Shown piece after piece: positions 24,046 to 37,510 of a stretch of DNA of 64,000 bases. Position 1 is the stretch's first letter. Every line of letters starts with the position of its first letter. This stretch comes from Microcebus murinus (taxonomy: Eukaryota > Chordata > Mammalia > Primates > Cheirogaleidae): assembly GCF_040939455.1 (NCBI RefSeq), contig NC_134136.1:102784014-102848013 (forward strand), in the 5' to 3' direction. The notes beneath the pieces were generated by a model, which did no database searches, was not told where the DNA came from, and saw only the letters and a list, made by a program, of their open reading frames with translations. Made by a program: the position numbers and the translations under genes.

Positions 24046-24240
24046 TTCCAGAAGTTCTATTTGATTTTTTTAATATGTAAATCTCTTTAGTGAACTTTTC
24101 GTTCAGCTTCTGACTTGTTTTTCTGGTTTCTTTGAGTTGATTTTTCATTTTGTCTTGAATTTCATCAGGTTTCCTTGCAATCTATATTTGGAATATTTTA
24201 TTTGTCATTTCAGTTTTTAATTTGGTTGGTATCCATTGCT

Positions 24241-25594
24241 AGAATGCTGGTGTTCACCTTTGGGGTGTTCTTTATATAATTATTTTTAAAATGTATTATT
24301 CACACTTTGATTATCTAGGTGAGCAAGTATTATTTTTCAGGCACCCATCATTCTATCTAAATAAATTTACTGAATCTCTGCTATCTCTCTTGATTTTACT
24401 TTCCCAAGATATTATCTAAGTTGAGAAATACATAAATAAAATTTCAAGGTATCTTTTTCATTTAAAGTGATCTTTTAGATTTTCCAGTGGGCCCTTGGAA
24501 AATCACCAAGATTTATAATTTATTGTATACAAGAAAAGATGCTAGAAATAGGCTTGAGAAGCTCAATATATCTTAATTAGCTGAATACTGTTGTAAGTAT
24601 TACATGGAAATATGTCAAATCAGAAGAGATTCTTAGTCTTCCTAAGGTTAAATTTGTATAGGTAAAATATTATTAATATAAATATTTCAGAGTATAGATT
24701 TTGTGGGAAAGCCCAAGGGATTTGCCAATGCCTACAATGCTGTAATGCATCCTTATACTTTGAGAAATCATTGATCAAACCCTTACAGTTGCTTACTGCA
24801 CTCCAGTAGAAAATTCTAATATTATTAGTGCTGTGATAAATTGACCTCAGCCTCTTGGTCTCATTATCAATGGTTTTCTACTTCTTGGTATTTGCTGGAA
24901 GTCTTTGGTATAAGCTAAAAGCTAAAATTGTGGCTTTAACAAAGAAAGATAATCACAGAGCCTTTTGGAAAGTATTGTTAACAGGTACTCTGAATCATTG
25001 ACACTTCAAATAATCAACTTTGAACTACAATCTTTCCAAATGACATGGCTTAAACAACTGTTGATCTGTATCATGAACTGAGTCAGGACTTTCAGGACTC
25101 TGTTTTAGTCCAGAAGTGGAAAGACTTAATAAAAACAGATTGCTAACCTAATGGAACCTAATGGAACAAAATTCAATTTATAGGATTGAGGAAGAAAATC
25201 CTATTATAGTTATTTAGTTGGAACTTTATTTGATTTATTTTTTAAAAGTTGATATTTAGTGATATGTAAGGAAGCCCTATTTGTTATTTAAAGCTATTTC
25301 TAAATCTTAATCTAGTGGACTATGCTTCTGTAAACTAAAATGAAATGTTTTAATGGTATCTGATTCTGACTGGCCTCTCAGAATTCAGAAACAATTAACT
25401 TTCATTTGAGTGTCCTTACTTTTCACAGTAGTGTTATTTATTTGCATAGATTCAATAAGAATCTATCATCATTTTACCCAGATATAACTGAAGAAATTGA
25501 TTGTGCAACCATGGCCATACCCAGAATATAATATTTATAAATGATTCTCATAAAATCAGATATATCAAGCCCACTCTTAAAGAACAAGTGTTGC
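24241..25594. other. Unassigned sequence, no gene
   Basis: AT-rich, no recognisable exon or repeat. Confidence 0.4.

Positions 25595-25628
<34 letters not shown>
25595..25628. repeat. (CT)n(TA)n microsatellite
   Basis: About 8 CT units run straight into about 8 TA units. Confidence 0.95.
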
Positions 25629-27449
25629 GTCTCAAATGCCCACAAAGCCAACAAAACCAGTTCAGTATCTGGCTTACAGGGTCTCACAAGAGGTAAGAGA
25701 AGTCATTTTTCTAACAGGCCAGGGACTTTGAAAAGTTTGGGGACCACCATCAACTTCTGGATAAGTGTATTTTTCTTTATTTTTCCATGAGGAGTTCTTA
25801 AAGCTAATTTCATTATTTGATTACTTCATATACAAATTCGTTGTTTGTACTATTATCACTTTTTTTCATTTCACTAGGTTTTGGAGAGGTGGTTTCTGAT
25901 ATATATAAATATATTTAGTCATTGATGGTCTCCTGGGACTACACAAATAAGATTTCCATCATGATGCATGTCTCATGTTATGGTATTCTTTTTTTAAATT
26001 GCCAAGGGATATGTCATTTTGCAAAATTATTCAGTTTTACTATAATTATTTTTTAATTTGGTATATCTGAGAAATTATATTTTATTGACTACTTTGAATT
26101 TCTCTTATTTTTTTAAAATATTAAAGTCTAGAATTTATGATTTTATAATTTTGAAGAATGTACTACTTAAGAAACTTTTTTAAAAACAGGCTCATTTTAT
26201 AAATTTTTTAAATGTATAAGTAGTATCACCTTTACTGAATTTTTAAAAATTGACAAGATGGTGTGGTCTAGAGAAAGGTATCCTAGAATTGAATCTACAG
26301 AAAACTTAAAATTTGGGACAGATAAGAAAATATCCACAGACAAAAATACTTTGCTTTCTAAATTACTTATGTACTTAACTAATTAATAGTGGAATTCATC
26401 AGGACTGCAGAATAAGAATCATTAGAATCAGAAAATTATGTTTTTCAAAATCTATATGCATTAATTTATAAATGATTTCTGCATTGATAGTTTTAATTTT
26501 TATTTTATGCTAGGGCAAATTTATTTCCATGAAATTTATCTTTAAATAACTTATTATCAGAGGAAAGCATGTTTTGGATTTTTAGGAACTTTTTTAGCAC
26601 ACAGATTTTGAAAATATCCCTTTCCTAGAATCATAGAAACTTAAAAGTATAAGCAATATATTATGTTCTTTAATGTGTACATTCTTTAAAATACCTAGTT
26701 ATTTCCATTTTCTTATGTGAATTGTTTTAATCTCTTTAATTTTCATTCAAATACATCTTCTAAAGAAATTATTGCACATTAATTTTATTATAATACCCTC
26801 TAATTAAAGAGTTGTAAAAGCCAAAGAGAACCTTCCCAAGAAAAGTCTCATTAATTCGAATACCAATGACTAAAATATTTCACCACCAAGGGATTTGATC
26901 ATTCATGCCAAAATTTCTCTCAATTTATTACCACATTTACAAGCAACTAAAATGAATGTTCTTCTATTGCTTTACTTTTGTGAATTAAATCACTTTTGTT
27001 TTCTAAAATGGGAATTTTACAACCCCAAGTTTTATGTTTCTGAATATTTATGGAAATAAAATACTCCCTTTCCTAAAAACTAATGTAATTTGTGTATATA
27101 ACATTTCTGGGTTTGGTCATAAATTGTAATGTAATATCTTCCATTTAAGTAATATAAGTCCCATATTTCTTGAGATATCAGCCTAAATATATTTCAGTGT
27201 TGTATCTATATATAATTGTTGGTTGCAGTGCCACCATGGCTAAGTACTAATGTAAACAGAGGTTTCAGTAAAAGCCAAATACAGAGCAATATCTTTTGGC
27301 ATATTATCATATTTTGCAAACAGAATTTGTGACATGTGATCTTACAGGTAGCAGTATCAGTGTACTTGTGGAAGCAATGGCTGAAGTATTTGATGGTAGT
27401 TCCGTATCACTTGTATGAGGCTTTTAAAGCAAACTCTAGTCATGGATGT
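25629..27449. other. Unassigned AT-rich sequence
   Basis: Very AT-rich with many short A and T runs. No gene or repeat family recognised. Confidence 0.4.
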
Positions 27450-27700
27450 CATGGATGAGTATATGGCCTGTGGAATCAGTTTTTATTCAGGTCCCACTTA
27501 GGGGTCAGACCACTAACACCAACTAGTCTAGTGGCATAGACTAGTTGTAGGATTCCTAGGTAACTGATTGAAACTCATCTTTTTCTTTTGTAAGAATAGA
27601 GATAAAATATATTATCTTAATATATAGGTCATAAATGCATTATGAATATTAAACTAAAACATTAAGGCATTTGAGATGGTGCCAGGCTTGGAGTCAGCAC
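27450..27700 (+). repeat. MIR SINE, decayed
   Basis: Order of blocks fits MIR: 'gtggaatcag...caggtcccac' near 27470, the 3' half 'aactcatctttttcttttgt' near 27570 (the 'cctcatctgtaaaatg' region), and 'atggtgccaggcttggag' near 27677. Strongly diverged. Confidence 0.6.
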
Positions 27701-27809
27701 AAGTGTATTCATTCTCATTCTTATCATATACTTTTTAATGAAGAAATTTTTTTTTACCAAAAGATATTAATCCAGAATTTTATGAATGATATATGTGTAT
27801 ATAAGTATA

Positions 27810-27829
27810 AATATATATATATATATATC
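27810..27829. repeat. (AT)n microsatellite
   Basis: Ten AT units inside a longer AT-rich patch (27788-27860). Confidence 0.9.
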
Positions 27830-30077
27830 AATGAGGTTATATACACATATCATATATATTTTATTTTTGCTTAACTCTTATTCATTTCTACCTCCTCAGA
27901 GGTAGATTTATTTCTGCTCTACCTCTTTACTGATGCCACTCTATCTGGCATCAAAAAGTTACTCCACCAGCTTTGTAAAATACTCCTTCCTTCAAATAGC
28001 TTCCAAATAGTGGTCAATTATCAAAACCGCCTTGCTGAAGTAATTTGTAAATATTCTAGTGCAAAATAACTTCTAGTTCTCTTACAAGAATTTGCAAGAA
28101 AAATTAATATGCATTCATATTCAAAGCCTATTAATGAATCTACATCAATATTAATGCTTCCTTTGTTAATAGTGACACTTAGTAGCAAGCTAAGTGTTAC
28201 AGAAATACTATCATAATCCTATGCAGTATCAACAGTTATACTTTGAAAGATTGTAAAGGATTTGAATTTGGATGCTTAACATGGGTTATTTTTAGAAAGG
28301 GAGAAGCAATAAAATAATGGGAAAAAGGGAAAGAGGAGAGAATGGAACTATTTTATAGAAGGAAATAGATGTTTATAGTATATTCTGATTTGGTTGCACA
28401 AAAAATATTGTAAAATTCTAAGAGTCATATTTGCCAAGATATGTTGAAAAACTGTTGCATTCAGAGGCAAGTGACCTAGATGTCATATTCTAATTTCTAC
28501 CCTTGATTACTTTAGAATTGAACCTAGATTTAAATGTAGTAGTTCAGTCTGATAGCCATACTCCTGTGGATGGTGGTAAAAGAATGAAATAATAATACCT
28601 AAAAATTATTGTGACTATAAAGGGAAAGTTAACCATCCAGTTTTACTCATAGTCCGTGGCTTTATTTTGCATATATGTACATTTAATTGATCAAGTTCTC
28701 TGCTTGTGATTAATTACATGAACAGTGTTAGTTCAGTGTTCCCCGAAATATAACATGCATTGTATGACAGAAAGTGTTCTGACTCCCAGAATATTTTAGA
28801 ATCCTGAACTAAGTAAGCTCCAACCTTCTTGTTTACTGTATTATTTCTCCAGAACTTATTCTGAAAATCTATACAGTGATGTTCTAAGAAGGGGGAAGGG
28901 GGAATGGTTTATGGCATATTCTACACTTACATAATGATAAAACCCTTGTTCCCTGGAGCACTTCTTCAGGGTGGTTAGGAGAATCATTTTTCTACCTCAG
29001 CCTTGACAGGATTTTAGTGTGCTTGTACTTTTTGATAATTCAATATCCCTTGATTTTTTTGTTTAGACATTTTATGTATATTTTATTAATATTTCCATTC
29101 CACTATGATATCTTCTCATCATGAGGTATTCTAAATTCCTTGACTATGGAACTCCTAAATCTAATTGATTTTTTTCTGGATTCCTAAAACTGATTTTACT
29201 ATGGCTTTAAAGTATGGCCTCACATCATTTTCCCCGCCACAGCTACTCTTCTCTGGATAGGAGGTAATAAGTGGCCAGGTTTGGTGGAGGTGGAAGTTTC
29301 AATCAAGGTCAGCAGATTTATGGCACAACAAGCACAATCCCAAGTGACCATGGAATTTGGATCTGTGACTCAAGACTCCCTTCATAAATGTTGTCACCAC
29401 TCATCCCAATATTTCTATATGCAAGTGCTAATAAGAATGCTCCTTAGAGTGGAATATATATAAGTGGGAGTTGGGGGTAGGAAGCCATACATACTGGTTC
29501 TAACTCCTCTCCAACTTCACCTCCAAATTAGCAGGGACAACACTTAACAGAATATCATATACAGCCTGGACTAACCCTGATTGCCCTTAAACTGGAAAAG
29601 AGGGCTGTGAGCCAGTGAGTTCTCCTTTACAGCGAGAGGGTCTCAGCAGGTAGCTGATCAACTCATATACCTGAAAGCCTTTATCATCTCATTAGTTTCC
29701 AATTGTCTGCTCCTCAGTACTCTCACACATCATTTAGCTAAAGCCTCAGCTGGTCTTTGTCACTTCTCATCAGGAGATCTGCATCCCAGTGATATCAAAT
29801 CGATTTTAGATCACAATATAAGTCAAATTGTAAGTTTGCTTGGCCAGCATCTATGAACTACTTTATAATAACTGAAACTCAGCATTTCCAAAACCTGTGT
29901 TTTGAAAAATGCTGCCAGATGAAGGCCTATAATGGACTCAGGAAGACCAATTAATTAGGATACTGTTTCATCCGTCAGGATTGTTTAGCAATATCCAAGT
30001 TAACAGCCATGTGTTGCTTCCAGGTGCATTGCTCAATTTCCAAACTTTCTTGTTGGCATTTTAAAAAGAGTTTAAAG
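27830..30077. other. Unassigned sequence, no gene
   Basis: No exon or repeat recognised. A small frame at 29281-29463 has no domain. Confidence 0.4.
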
Positions 30078-30256
30078 CATGTGGCCTCAACCTTGGATTC
30101 ACATTTGAACCATCTAGGGAGCTTTCAAAAACACTGATGCCTGGGCTCCACCTCCAGAGATACTGATTTAATTGATCTGGGGTGAGCCCAGGCATTGGTT
30201 TTGTTTAAAAAGCTTCCCATGTGATTGTACTGTGAAGGCAGGGCTGGAAGCCACTG
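30078..30256 (+). mobile_element. MER5-type hAT MITE (Charlie1-related)
   Basis: Starts near 'gtggcctcaaccttgg' and ends '...ggaagccactg'. Internal 'actgatgcctgggctccacc', 'gatactgatttaatt' and 'ggtgagcccaggcattgg' are diagnostic of the MER5 group. About 180 bp, no coding capacity. MER5A versus MER5B not decided. Confidence 0.85.
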
Positions 30257-30939
30257 GTTTATAATTACAGAAGTTATTTGCACTTTTATATGCTTCATAA
30301 TAAGCTTCTTCTAGATCAATCAAAAAGATATTCCATCAAGAAAAAGAAAGTTAATATTTAATTGGGTGTTTTATTCTTTTTATTTTTATAGTGATACATT
30401 GCTGTATTGCCTCTAGAAAATTCACATTTGAAAACCCTCTCTTTAGCCTGAGCTTCCTTTAATCCTTGATATGAAAGATTCTATGTTAGCCTCAGAAGTG
30501 ACAGATACATTAAACAACTGCTGATTATTTGTTGAGCACTTACTATGAGTAGGTTAAATTCTATGAGAAAAACTAAAATATTTAAACTATGTTCTTGACT
30601 TCAAGACATATTATTAATATTTTATTCGTAAAAGAGACATACTCATCTGAAATGATGACCCATAAGACAAAAATTAAGTGATGCTTGTCAAATTAGTACT
30701 AGAGATCAATATTTACCAACCTAGCTGGCCAATAAACTGTTGAAATTCTTTCAGGCTTTTGGAGTGAGAGAACCATAAAAGGAATGAGGTGAGAAAGGGC
30801 TCTAATCTAAAGTACTATAGATGAGAAGGGATGCGAGGTGATAAAAATTGGCTTTATTACTCAAAGACAAGTGATTAGGGAAAAGTTACAAACATAGGTA
30901 CAATTGATAGACTGCAAAACTAGCCCCAGCCCCAGTTAT
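30257..30939. other. Unassigned sequence
   Basis: No gene. A short stretch near 30525 ('gttgagcacttactatg') resembles the MIR/L2 'attgagcacctactatg' motif but is too short to call. Confidence 0.4.
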
Positions 30940-31265
30940 TTCCTCTTCATGTATCCAAATACTGTAATGCTTTCCCCCTTTCATACCAGATTTGGCCATG
31001 TGATTTGCCAGCTGTACGTGTGCCAGCTCTGAGTCTTCTGTATTTCAGTTTACTTCTTGGGCTCCTGTTATCACCCTGGAAAGATGATCTGGCTAGCCTT
31101 TTGGAGGATGAGAGATTTGATCCTCTGTGGATCAAAGCAGTTGCCACAGTAAACAGTCAGCTGATTCTTGACATGTGAATAAGCATAGCCAAATTCAATA
31201 GAGCCATCTAGCCAGCCCCCATTTGACCCCAGACATGTGATCCAATAAACAGAGTAGAGAAACGA
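30940..31265 (+). repeat. Possible MLT1-type (MaLR) LTR remnant
   Basis: Blocks in MLT1 order: 'ggccatgtgatttgcc' near 30992, 'ctagccttttggaggatgag' near 31092, 'acatgtgaataagc' near 31171, 'gacatgtgatccaataaac' near 31233. Diverged, with no clear TG...CA ends. Plus orientation inferred from block order. Confidence 0.55.
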
Positions 31266-32039
31266 TATGAGTAAAAATATGTGTCTATTATTTTATTCAT
31301 CCCTATGGGTTTTAAAATGTGAAAATTCTCCAAAACAAAATCACCTAATTGCTGTTTATACCGATACTTATTTCACTAATAGTTTTGGAAGTATTGCTGA
31401 GTATTCTGTAGAAATGCATCCTCCTTTGTTATCTGCCAGAGAACTACCCAAATTGTGTTAGAAGGCAAAGCCTTATTTTCAGACACACTCTTTAAATTTT
31501 GCCTGATCACCCAGGAAAATGGGAGGGAAGATGAAGAATCTGAATCTTTAGTCTAGGAGTTGTACTTGTAGGAAAAAAAGTAATAATACCTTCTAAAACT
31601 AATTTATTCTTTTGTACAGGGCTTTCAAACCATACCCAACTGCTCTTACAAACACCTCAAAACATCCAGATTTACTAGTGTTTACATTCTCATTAATATA
31701 TACACCCACACAGTCAGTAAATTTTTGCAGAAATTCGAAGGCAAAGTGATATTTAGTGAACCTCAAAGAATTAATAAGGAGCAAAGTATCAATAAATAAT
31801 TTAAGTAAAGTCACAAAACTACTTAATTCACTTCCAGTATTCTTAAAGTTTTGCCATAGAACTTCCTTCGTATAGCTACTGCCTATTGCCAATAGCAATT
31901 TATAAGAGATTCACACAGCAAATGTTTATTATACCACCTGACCACAGGATCATAGGATTGAGGATTAACCTTCATTCTCGGTTCATAATACACATTCATT
32001 ATTGGACTAGGAATGACTCTTATTATTCACTTAGTTATA

Positions 32040-32047
<8 letters not shown>
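31266..32047. other. Unassigned sequence
   Basis: No gene recognised. Minus-strand frame 31599-31898 (99 codons) shows no domain I know and lies in AT-rich DNA; regarded as chance. Confidence 0.4.

Positions 32048-32082
<35 letters not shown>
32048..32082. repeat. (TA)n microsatellite
   Basis: An uninterrupted TA/AT run of about 17 units. Confidence 0.95.
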
Positions 32083-32084
<2 letters not shown>

Positions 32085-32379
32085 TTGTAACTGTATGTTT
32101 ATTTGTCTATGTTAATAATATAAGAACCTGAGAAATCACCATTCAACAAGCCAAACAGAACCTTAATAATAACTCAAATCTTCATATGTGATTCTATACA
32201 AAACATTCTCCTTCCCACCTCCCACCTAACGGAACTACCATCTGAATCCTGAGTTCATCATTCCTTAGGTTAAATTGTATACAGTTTTGAAAATGATCTA
32301 TATATTATATATTCCTGAAAAGTATATACAAAGACATATAAATCTAGTTATAGATATATCAGACTGTGTGTTATCTTTT

Positions 32380-34060
<1,681 letters not shown>

Positions 34061-34064
34061 TTGA

Positions 34065-34370
34065 TACATAATCATCGTACATATTTTGTTGGTACATGTG
34101 ATATTTTGATGTATGCATACAATGTATAATGATCAAATCAATGTAATTGGGATATCCATTACCTCAAACATATATCATTTCTCCATTTTGAGAACATTCC
34201 AAATCTTCTCTTCTATTTTGAATTATACAATACATTATTGATAACTATAGTCACATTATTGTGTTATTAAACACTAGAACTTATTCCTTTATAAGAAATG
34301 ATATTGCTATAGTCAATGGACTAAGGAACAATTATTTTCCATATTGTCTTTCTATCCACAAATATAGTAC
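34065..34370 (-). mobile_element. L1MA/L1MB-age L1 3' UTR, antisense
   Basis: In reverse it gives the L1MA/MB tail: 'ggtacatgtgatattttgat' (34091), 'atgatcaaatcaatgtaatt', 'atccattacctcaaac' and 'tgataactatagtcac'. It forms an inverted pair with the sense copy at 37179-37510. Confidence 0.8.
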
Positions 34371-35189
34371 ATTTCTGCATTTATTTAGTTCTTATTTAAC
34401 TTCATTTAATAGAATTTTATAACTATTTCCTGTCAAAGTTTTGCACATCTTTTGTTATTCTTGGGTATGTGATATTCTGATACTAGTGTAAGTAGTCTTT
34501 TTTTTTTAAAAAAAAAAAAAAGCATTTTTGAGTTGCTTGTTTTTGATATATTGCAATGTGATTTATTTCTGAAAATTAATCTTATATCTAACCAACTGCT
34601 AAACTCATCCATTATGTCTGCTAAATTTTCTGTACATTATTTTGTGTTTTCTCTATAAATGATTGAATCTTTTCTAAATAATGGCAGTTTTATTTTTTCC
34701 TCTCTAATCATTTTGTTATTAATACCACTTGATTGCCTTATTTTGCTGACTACAACCTATAGCACATACTGAATTGAAGTGATAATACTAGGCATTCTTG
34801 TCTTGTTTCTGGTTTTAAAATAAATGTTTCCAAAATTGGCCCACCTGAAGTAATTGTTGTCTAGTTTTTAAAATACATGTATTTTATCAGGTTTTGGGAA
34901 TTCCTTTCTATTTCTAATTTACTAAAAGTTTTTATTAAAAATGTATGTTGATTTTATTGAGCATATTTTCTGCATGTATTTAAATTATAATATGATTTTT
35001 CATTTCCAATCCATCAGAATTGTCCAGAGTTAAGCCACCATTATGTATGTGAAATAAACCCAACTTGGACACAGTAGGTGTATATTTTGTACACTGTTGG
35101 AATTGATGTATTGATATATCTTTTAGGATTTTGCATGAGAAAAAAAGAGCCTCATAATTTTTCTTACTTGTAATATGTTTGTTTGGTTT
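34371..35189 (-). mobile_element. Ancient L1M ORF2 interior, antisense
   Basis: Diverged antisense ORF2: 'ttgcacatcttttgttattc' near 34441, 'tcattttgttattaatacca' near 34708, 'tactaggcattcttgtcttg' near 34787 and 'attttattgagcatattttc' near 34951. T9 next to A14 at 34499-34521 is a low-complexity spot. No open frame. Confidence 0.65.
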
Positions 35190-35753
35190 TGGCATCATGA
35201 TTAACCTGATTTTGGTAACCATCATTCTACTCTCTATCTCCATGAGTTCAATTTTTGAATATTTAGCTCCCACATATGAGTGAAAACATGCAATATTTAT
35301 GTTTCTGTGCCTGGTTTATTTCACTTAACATAATATCTTCCAGTTGTATTCATGCTTTTGCAAATTACAGATTCTTTTTCTTTTATGGCTGAATAATATT
35401 CCATTGTGTATATGTACCACAATTTCTTTATCCATTCACTTCTCAGTGGACACTGAAGTTGATTTAATATCTTGGTTACTATGAATAGTGCTGCAATAAA
35501 CTTGGGAGTGCAGATATCACTTGATATACTGATTTCTTTTATTTGGATATATACTCAGCAGTGGGATTGCTGGATCATATGGTAATTCTAATTTTACTTT
35601 TCTGGGGAACATCCATACTGTTCTCCTTAGTGGCTGTGCTTATTTACATTCCCACCAACAGTGTACGAGGGTCCCACTTTCTCCACATCCTCACTAGCAT
35701 TTGATATTGCCTGTCGCGTGGATAAAAGCCATTGTGACTAGAGTGAGATGATA
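35190..35753 (-). mobile_element. L1MA/MB-age L1, ORF2 end, antisense (target of a younger L1)
   Basis: Reverse reading gives the standard L1 end of ORF2: 'ggctgaataatattccattg' near 35386, 'agtgctgcaataaacttggg' near 35487, 'gtgggattgctggatcatat' near 35561, 'cattcccaccaacagtgt' near 35649. It resumes at 37120-37178 after the young L1 insertion (35769-37104). No open frame. Confidence 0.85.
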
Positions 35754-35768
35754 TCTCATTATAGTTTT

Positions 35769-37104
35769 TTTTTTTTATTTCGGCATATTATGGGGGTACA
35801 GATTTTAAGGTTTCAATAAATGCCCATATCCCCCTCCCCCCAAAAGTCTGAGTCTCCATCATGACCATCCCCCAGATGGTGCACATCTCACTCACTATGT
35901 ATGTATATACCCGCCCCCCTCCCCCCTCCCCCCTCCCCAATACCCTATTACTGTAGTACCTATGTGACCACTTAGGTGCTACTCAGTTAATACCAGTTTA
36001 CTGGAGAATATATCTGGTGCTTGTTTCTCCATTCTTGGGATACTTCACTTAGTAGTATGGGTTCCAGCTCTAACCAGGAAAACATAAGATGTGCTATATC
36101 ACCATTGTTTCTTAGAGCTGAATAGTACTCCATGGTATACATATACCACATTTTATTAATCCATTCTTGGATTGATGGGCACTTGGGCTGTTTCCACAGC
36201 CTTGCAATTATGAATTGTGCTGCTATAAACATTCGAGTGCAGGTGTCTTTTTTGTAGAGTGTCATTGGATCTTTTGGGTAGATGCCCAGCAATGGGATTG
36301 CTGGATCAAATGGTAGATTCACTTGTATCGCTTTAAGGTATCTCCATATTGCTTTCCACAGAGGTTGAACTAGTTTGCAGTCCCACCAGCAGTGTAGGAG
36401 TGTTCCTCTCTCTCCGCAACCACGCCAGCATTTATTGTTTGGAGACTTTTTGATAAAGGCCATTCTCACTGGGGTTAAGTGATATCTCATTGTGGTTTTG
36501 ATTTGCATTTCCCTGGTGATTAGAGATGTTGAGCATTTTTTCATATGTTTGTTGGCCATTCTTCTGTCTTCTTTAGAAAATTTTCTGTTCAAGTCCTTTG
36601 CCCACTTTTTAATGGGGTTATTTGATTTTTTCTTCCTGATTTTCATGAGTTCTAAGTATATTCTAGTTATCAGTCCCTTATCGGATGCATAGGATGCAAA
36701 AATTTTCTCCCATTCTGTAGGTTGTCTGTTTACTTTCATGACTATTTCTTTGGCTGTGCAGAAGCTTTGTAGTTTGATCATGTCCCATTTATTTATTTTT
36801 GTTGCTGCTGTGATTGCCTTTGGGGACTTCTTCATAAACTCTTTGCCCAGGCCGATGTCTAGGAGAGTGTTTCCAACTTTTTCCTCTAGAGTTCTAATAG
36901 TTTCATACCTTAGGTTTAAGTCTGTTATCCAGCGTGAGTTGGTTTTTGTGATCCTGATATAAAACCATCCTCATATAGCCATCTAATCTTTGACAAAGCA
37001 GACAAAAACATACGCTGGGGAAAAGAATCCCTTTTCAATAAATGGTGCTGGGAAAACTGGATAGCCACCTGTAGAAGGCTAAAACAGGACCCACACCTTT
37101 CACC
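35769..37104 (-). mobile_element. Second twin-primed young L1, with 15-bp target duplication
   Basis: Flanked by TCTCATTATAGTTTT (35754-35768 and 37105-37119). The antisense part (35769 to about 36955) has T tail, 3' UTR and ORF2 C-terminal third. The short sense part (about 36956-37104) encodes the immediately upstream ORF2 ('[20 protein letters not shown]'-like). Its far end ('ccacacctttcacc') and the start of the antisense part ('atcacaaaaaccaactcac' when reversed) are neighbours in intact L1, so the inversion is almost lossless. Confidence 0.92.
35987..36955 (-). pseudogene. L1 ORF2 C-terminal third, open but truncated
   Basis: The minus strand is open for 282 codons from 36835 to the natural ORF2 stop at 35987, with a little more ORF2 upstream to 36955. 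Visible are '[20 protein letters not shown]', '[20 protein letters not shown]', the knuckle '[18 protein letters not shown]' (CX3CX7HX4C), '[20 protein letters not shown]' and the end '[18 protein letters not shown]'. The endonuclease and reverse transcriptase are absent. The lack of stops indicates recent insertion, not function. It is close to the same region at 23200-23911. Confidence 0.9.
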
Positions 37105-37119
37105 TCTCATTATAGTTTT

Positions 37120-37178
37120 GATTTGCAATTCTCTGGTAATTTGTGATGTTGAGCATTTTTTAATATACCTGTTGGCCA
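37120..37178 (-). mobile_element. Continuation of the L1MA/MB-age L1
   Basis: 'gttttgatttgcaattctct' and 'tgatgttgagcatttttt' continue the element interrupted at 35753. It ends at 37178 where a sense-oriented L1 tail begins. Confidence 0.8.
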
Positions 37179-37510
37179 AGGGTAGTGGGGAGAAGAGGAT
37201 AAAGAGAGGATAGTTAGTGGGTTCAAAATAGATAGAAGGAATATGATTTAGTAGCTGTTAGCACAATAGGGTGCCTATAATTATTAATAACAATTTATTG
37301 TGTATTTTAAAACAACTAAAAGAGTGGAATTGGAATGTTCCTAACATAAAGAAATAATAAATGCTTGAGGTGATGGATAACTCAGTTACTTGATTTGATC
37401 ATTATACACTGTATGCCTGTATCAAAACATCACATGTACCCCATAAATATGTACAGCCATTACGTATCCATAATAATTAAAAAATTTAAAAAGTAAAAAA
37501 AAAAAAAGAG
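37179..37510 (+). mobile_element. L1MA/MB-age L1 3' UTR, sense
   Basis: Sense tail of an old L1: 'tgattatagt'-like blocks, 'gaaataataaatgcttgagg' near 37350, 'tttgatcattatacactgta' near 37395, 'ccccataaatatgtac' near 37439, and an A-rich tail to 37510. It abuts the end of the antisense copy, so the two point away from each other. Confidence 0.85.

Larger units (their letters stand above)
22301..24060 (-). pseudogene. L1 ORF1 remnant split by a nested L1
   Basis: ORF1 encodes the RNA-binding chaperone of L1. The C-terminal part lies at roughly 22440-22949 on the minus strand (reverse reading gives 'AKLSFICEGEIKTVPDKQ' around 22460-22520). The coiled-coil part lies beyond the nested insertion at 23926-24060 ('[20 protein letters not shown]'). 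The nested L1 (22964-23911) interrupts it. Stops are present in the C-terminal piece, so it is dead. Confidence 0.75.
18867..24240 (-). mobile_element. Older, nearly full-length L1, antisense, with nested L1 and ORF2 deletion
   Basis: Starts with a T run (18867-18873) and a decayed L1 3' UTR ('aaatattacaggtgtacaa'), then runs through ORF2 and ORF1 in reverse to about 24240. Two events break it. The ORF2 C-terminal ~700 bp is deleted at about 19224, where 'gaagtattccat' is joined to 'tcaagtcccatttattt'. A younger L1 is inserted at 22964-23911 with a 14-bp duplication. No GC-rich 5' UTR is present, so it is 5' truncated within ORF1. Divergence is greater than in the young copies at 23, 36 and 62 kb. 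Confidence 0.85.
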
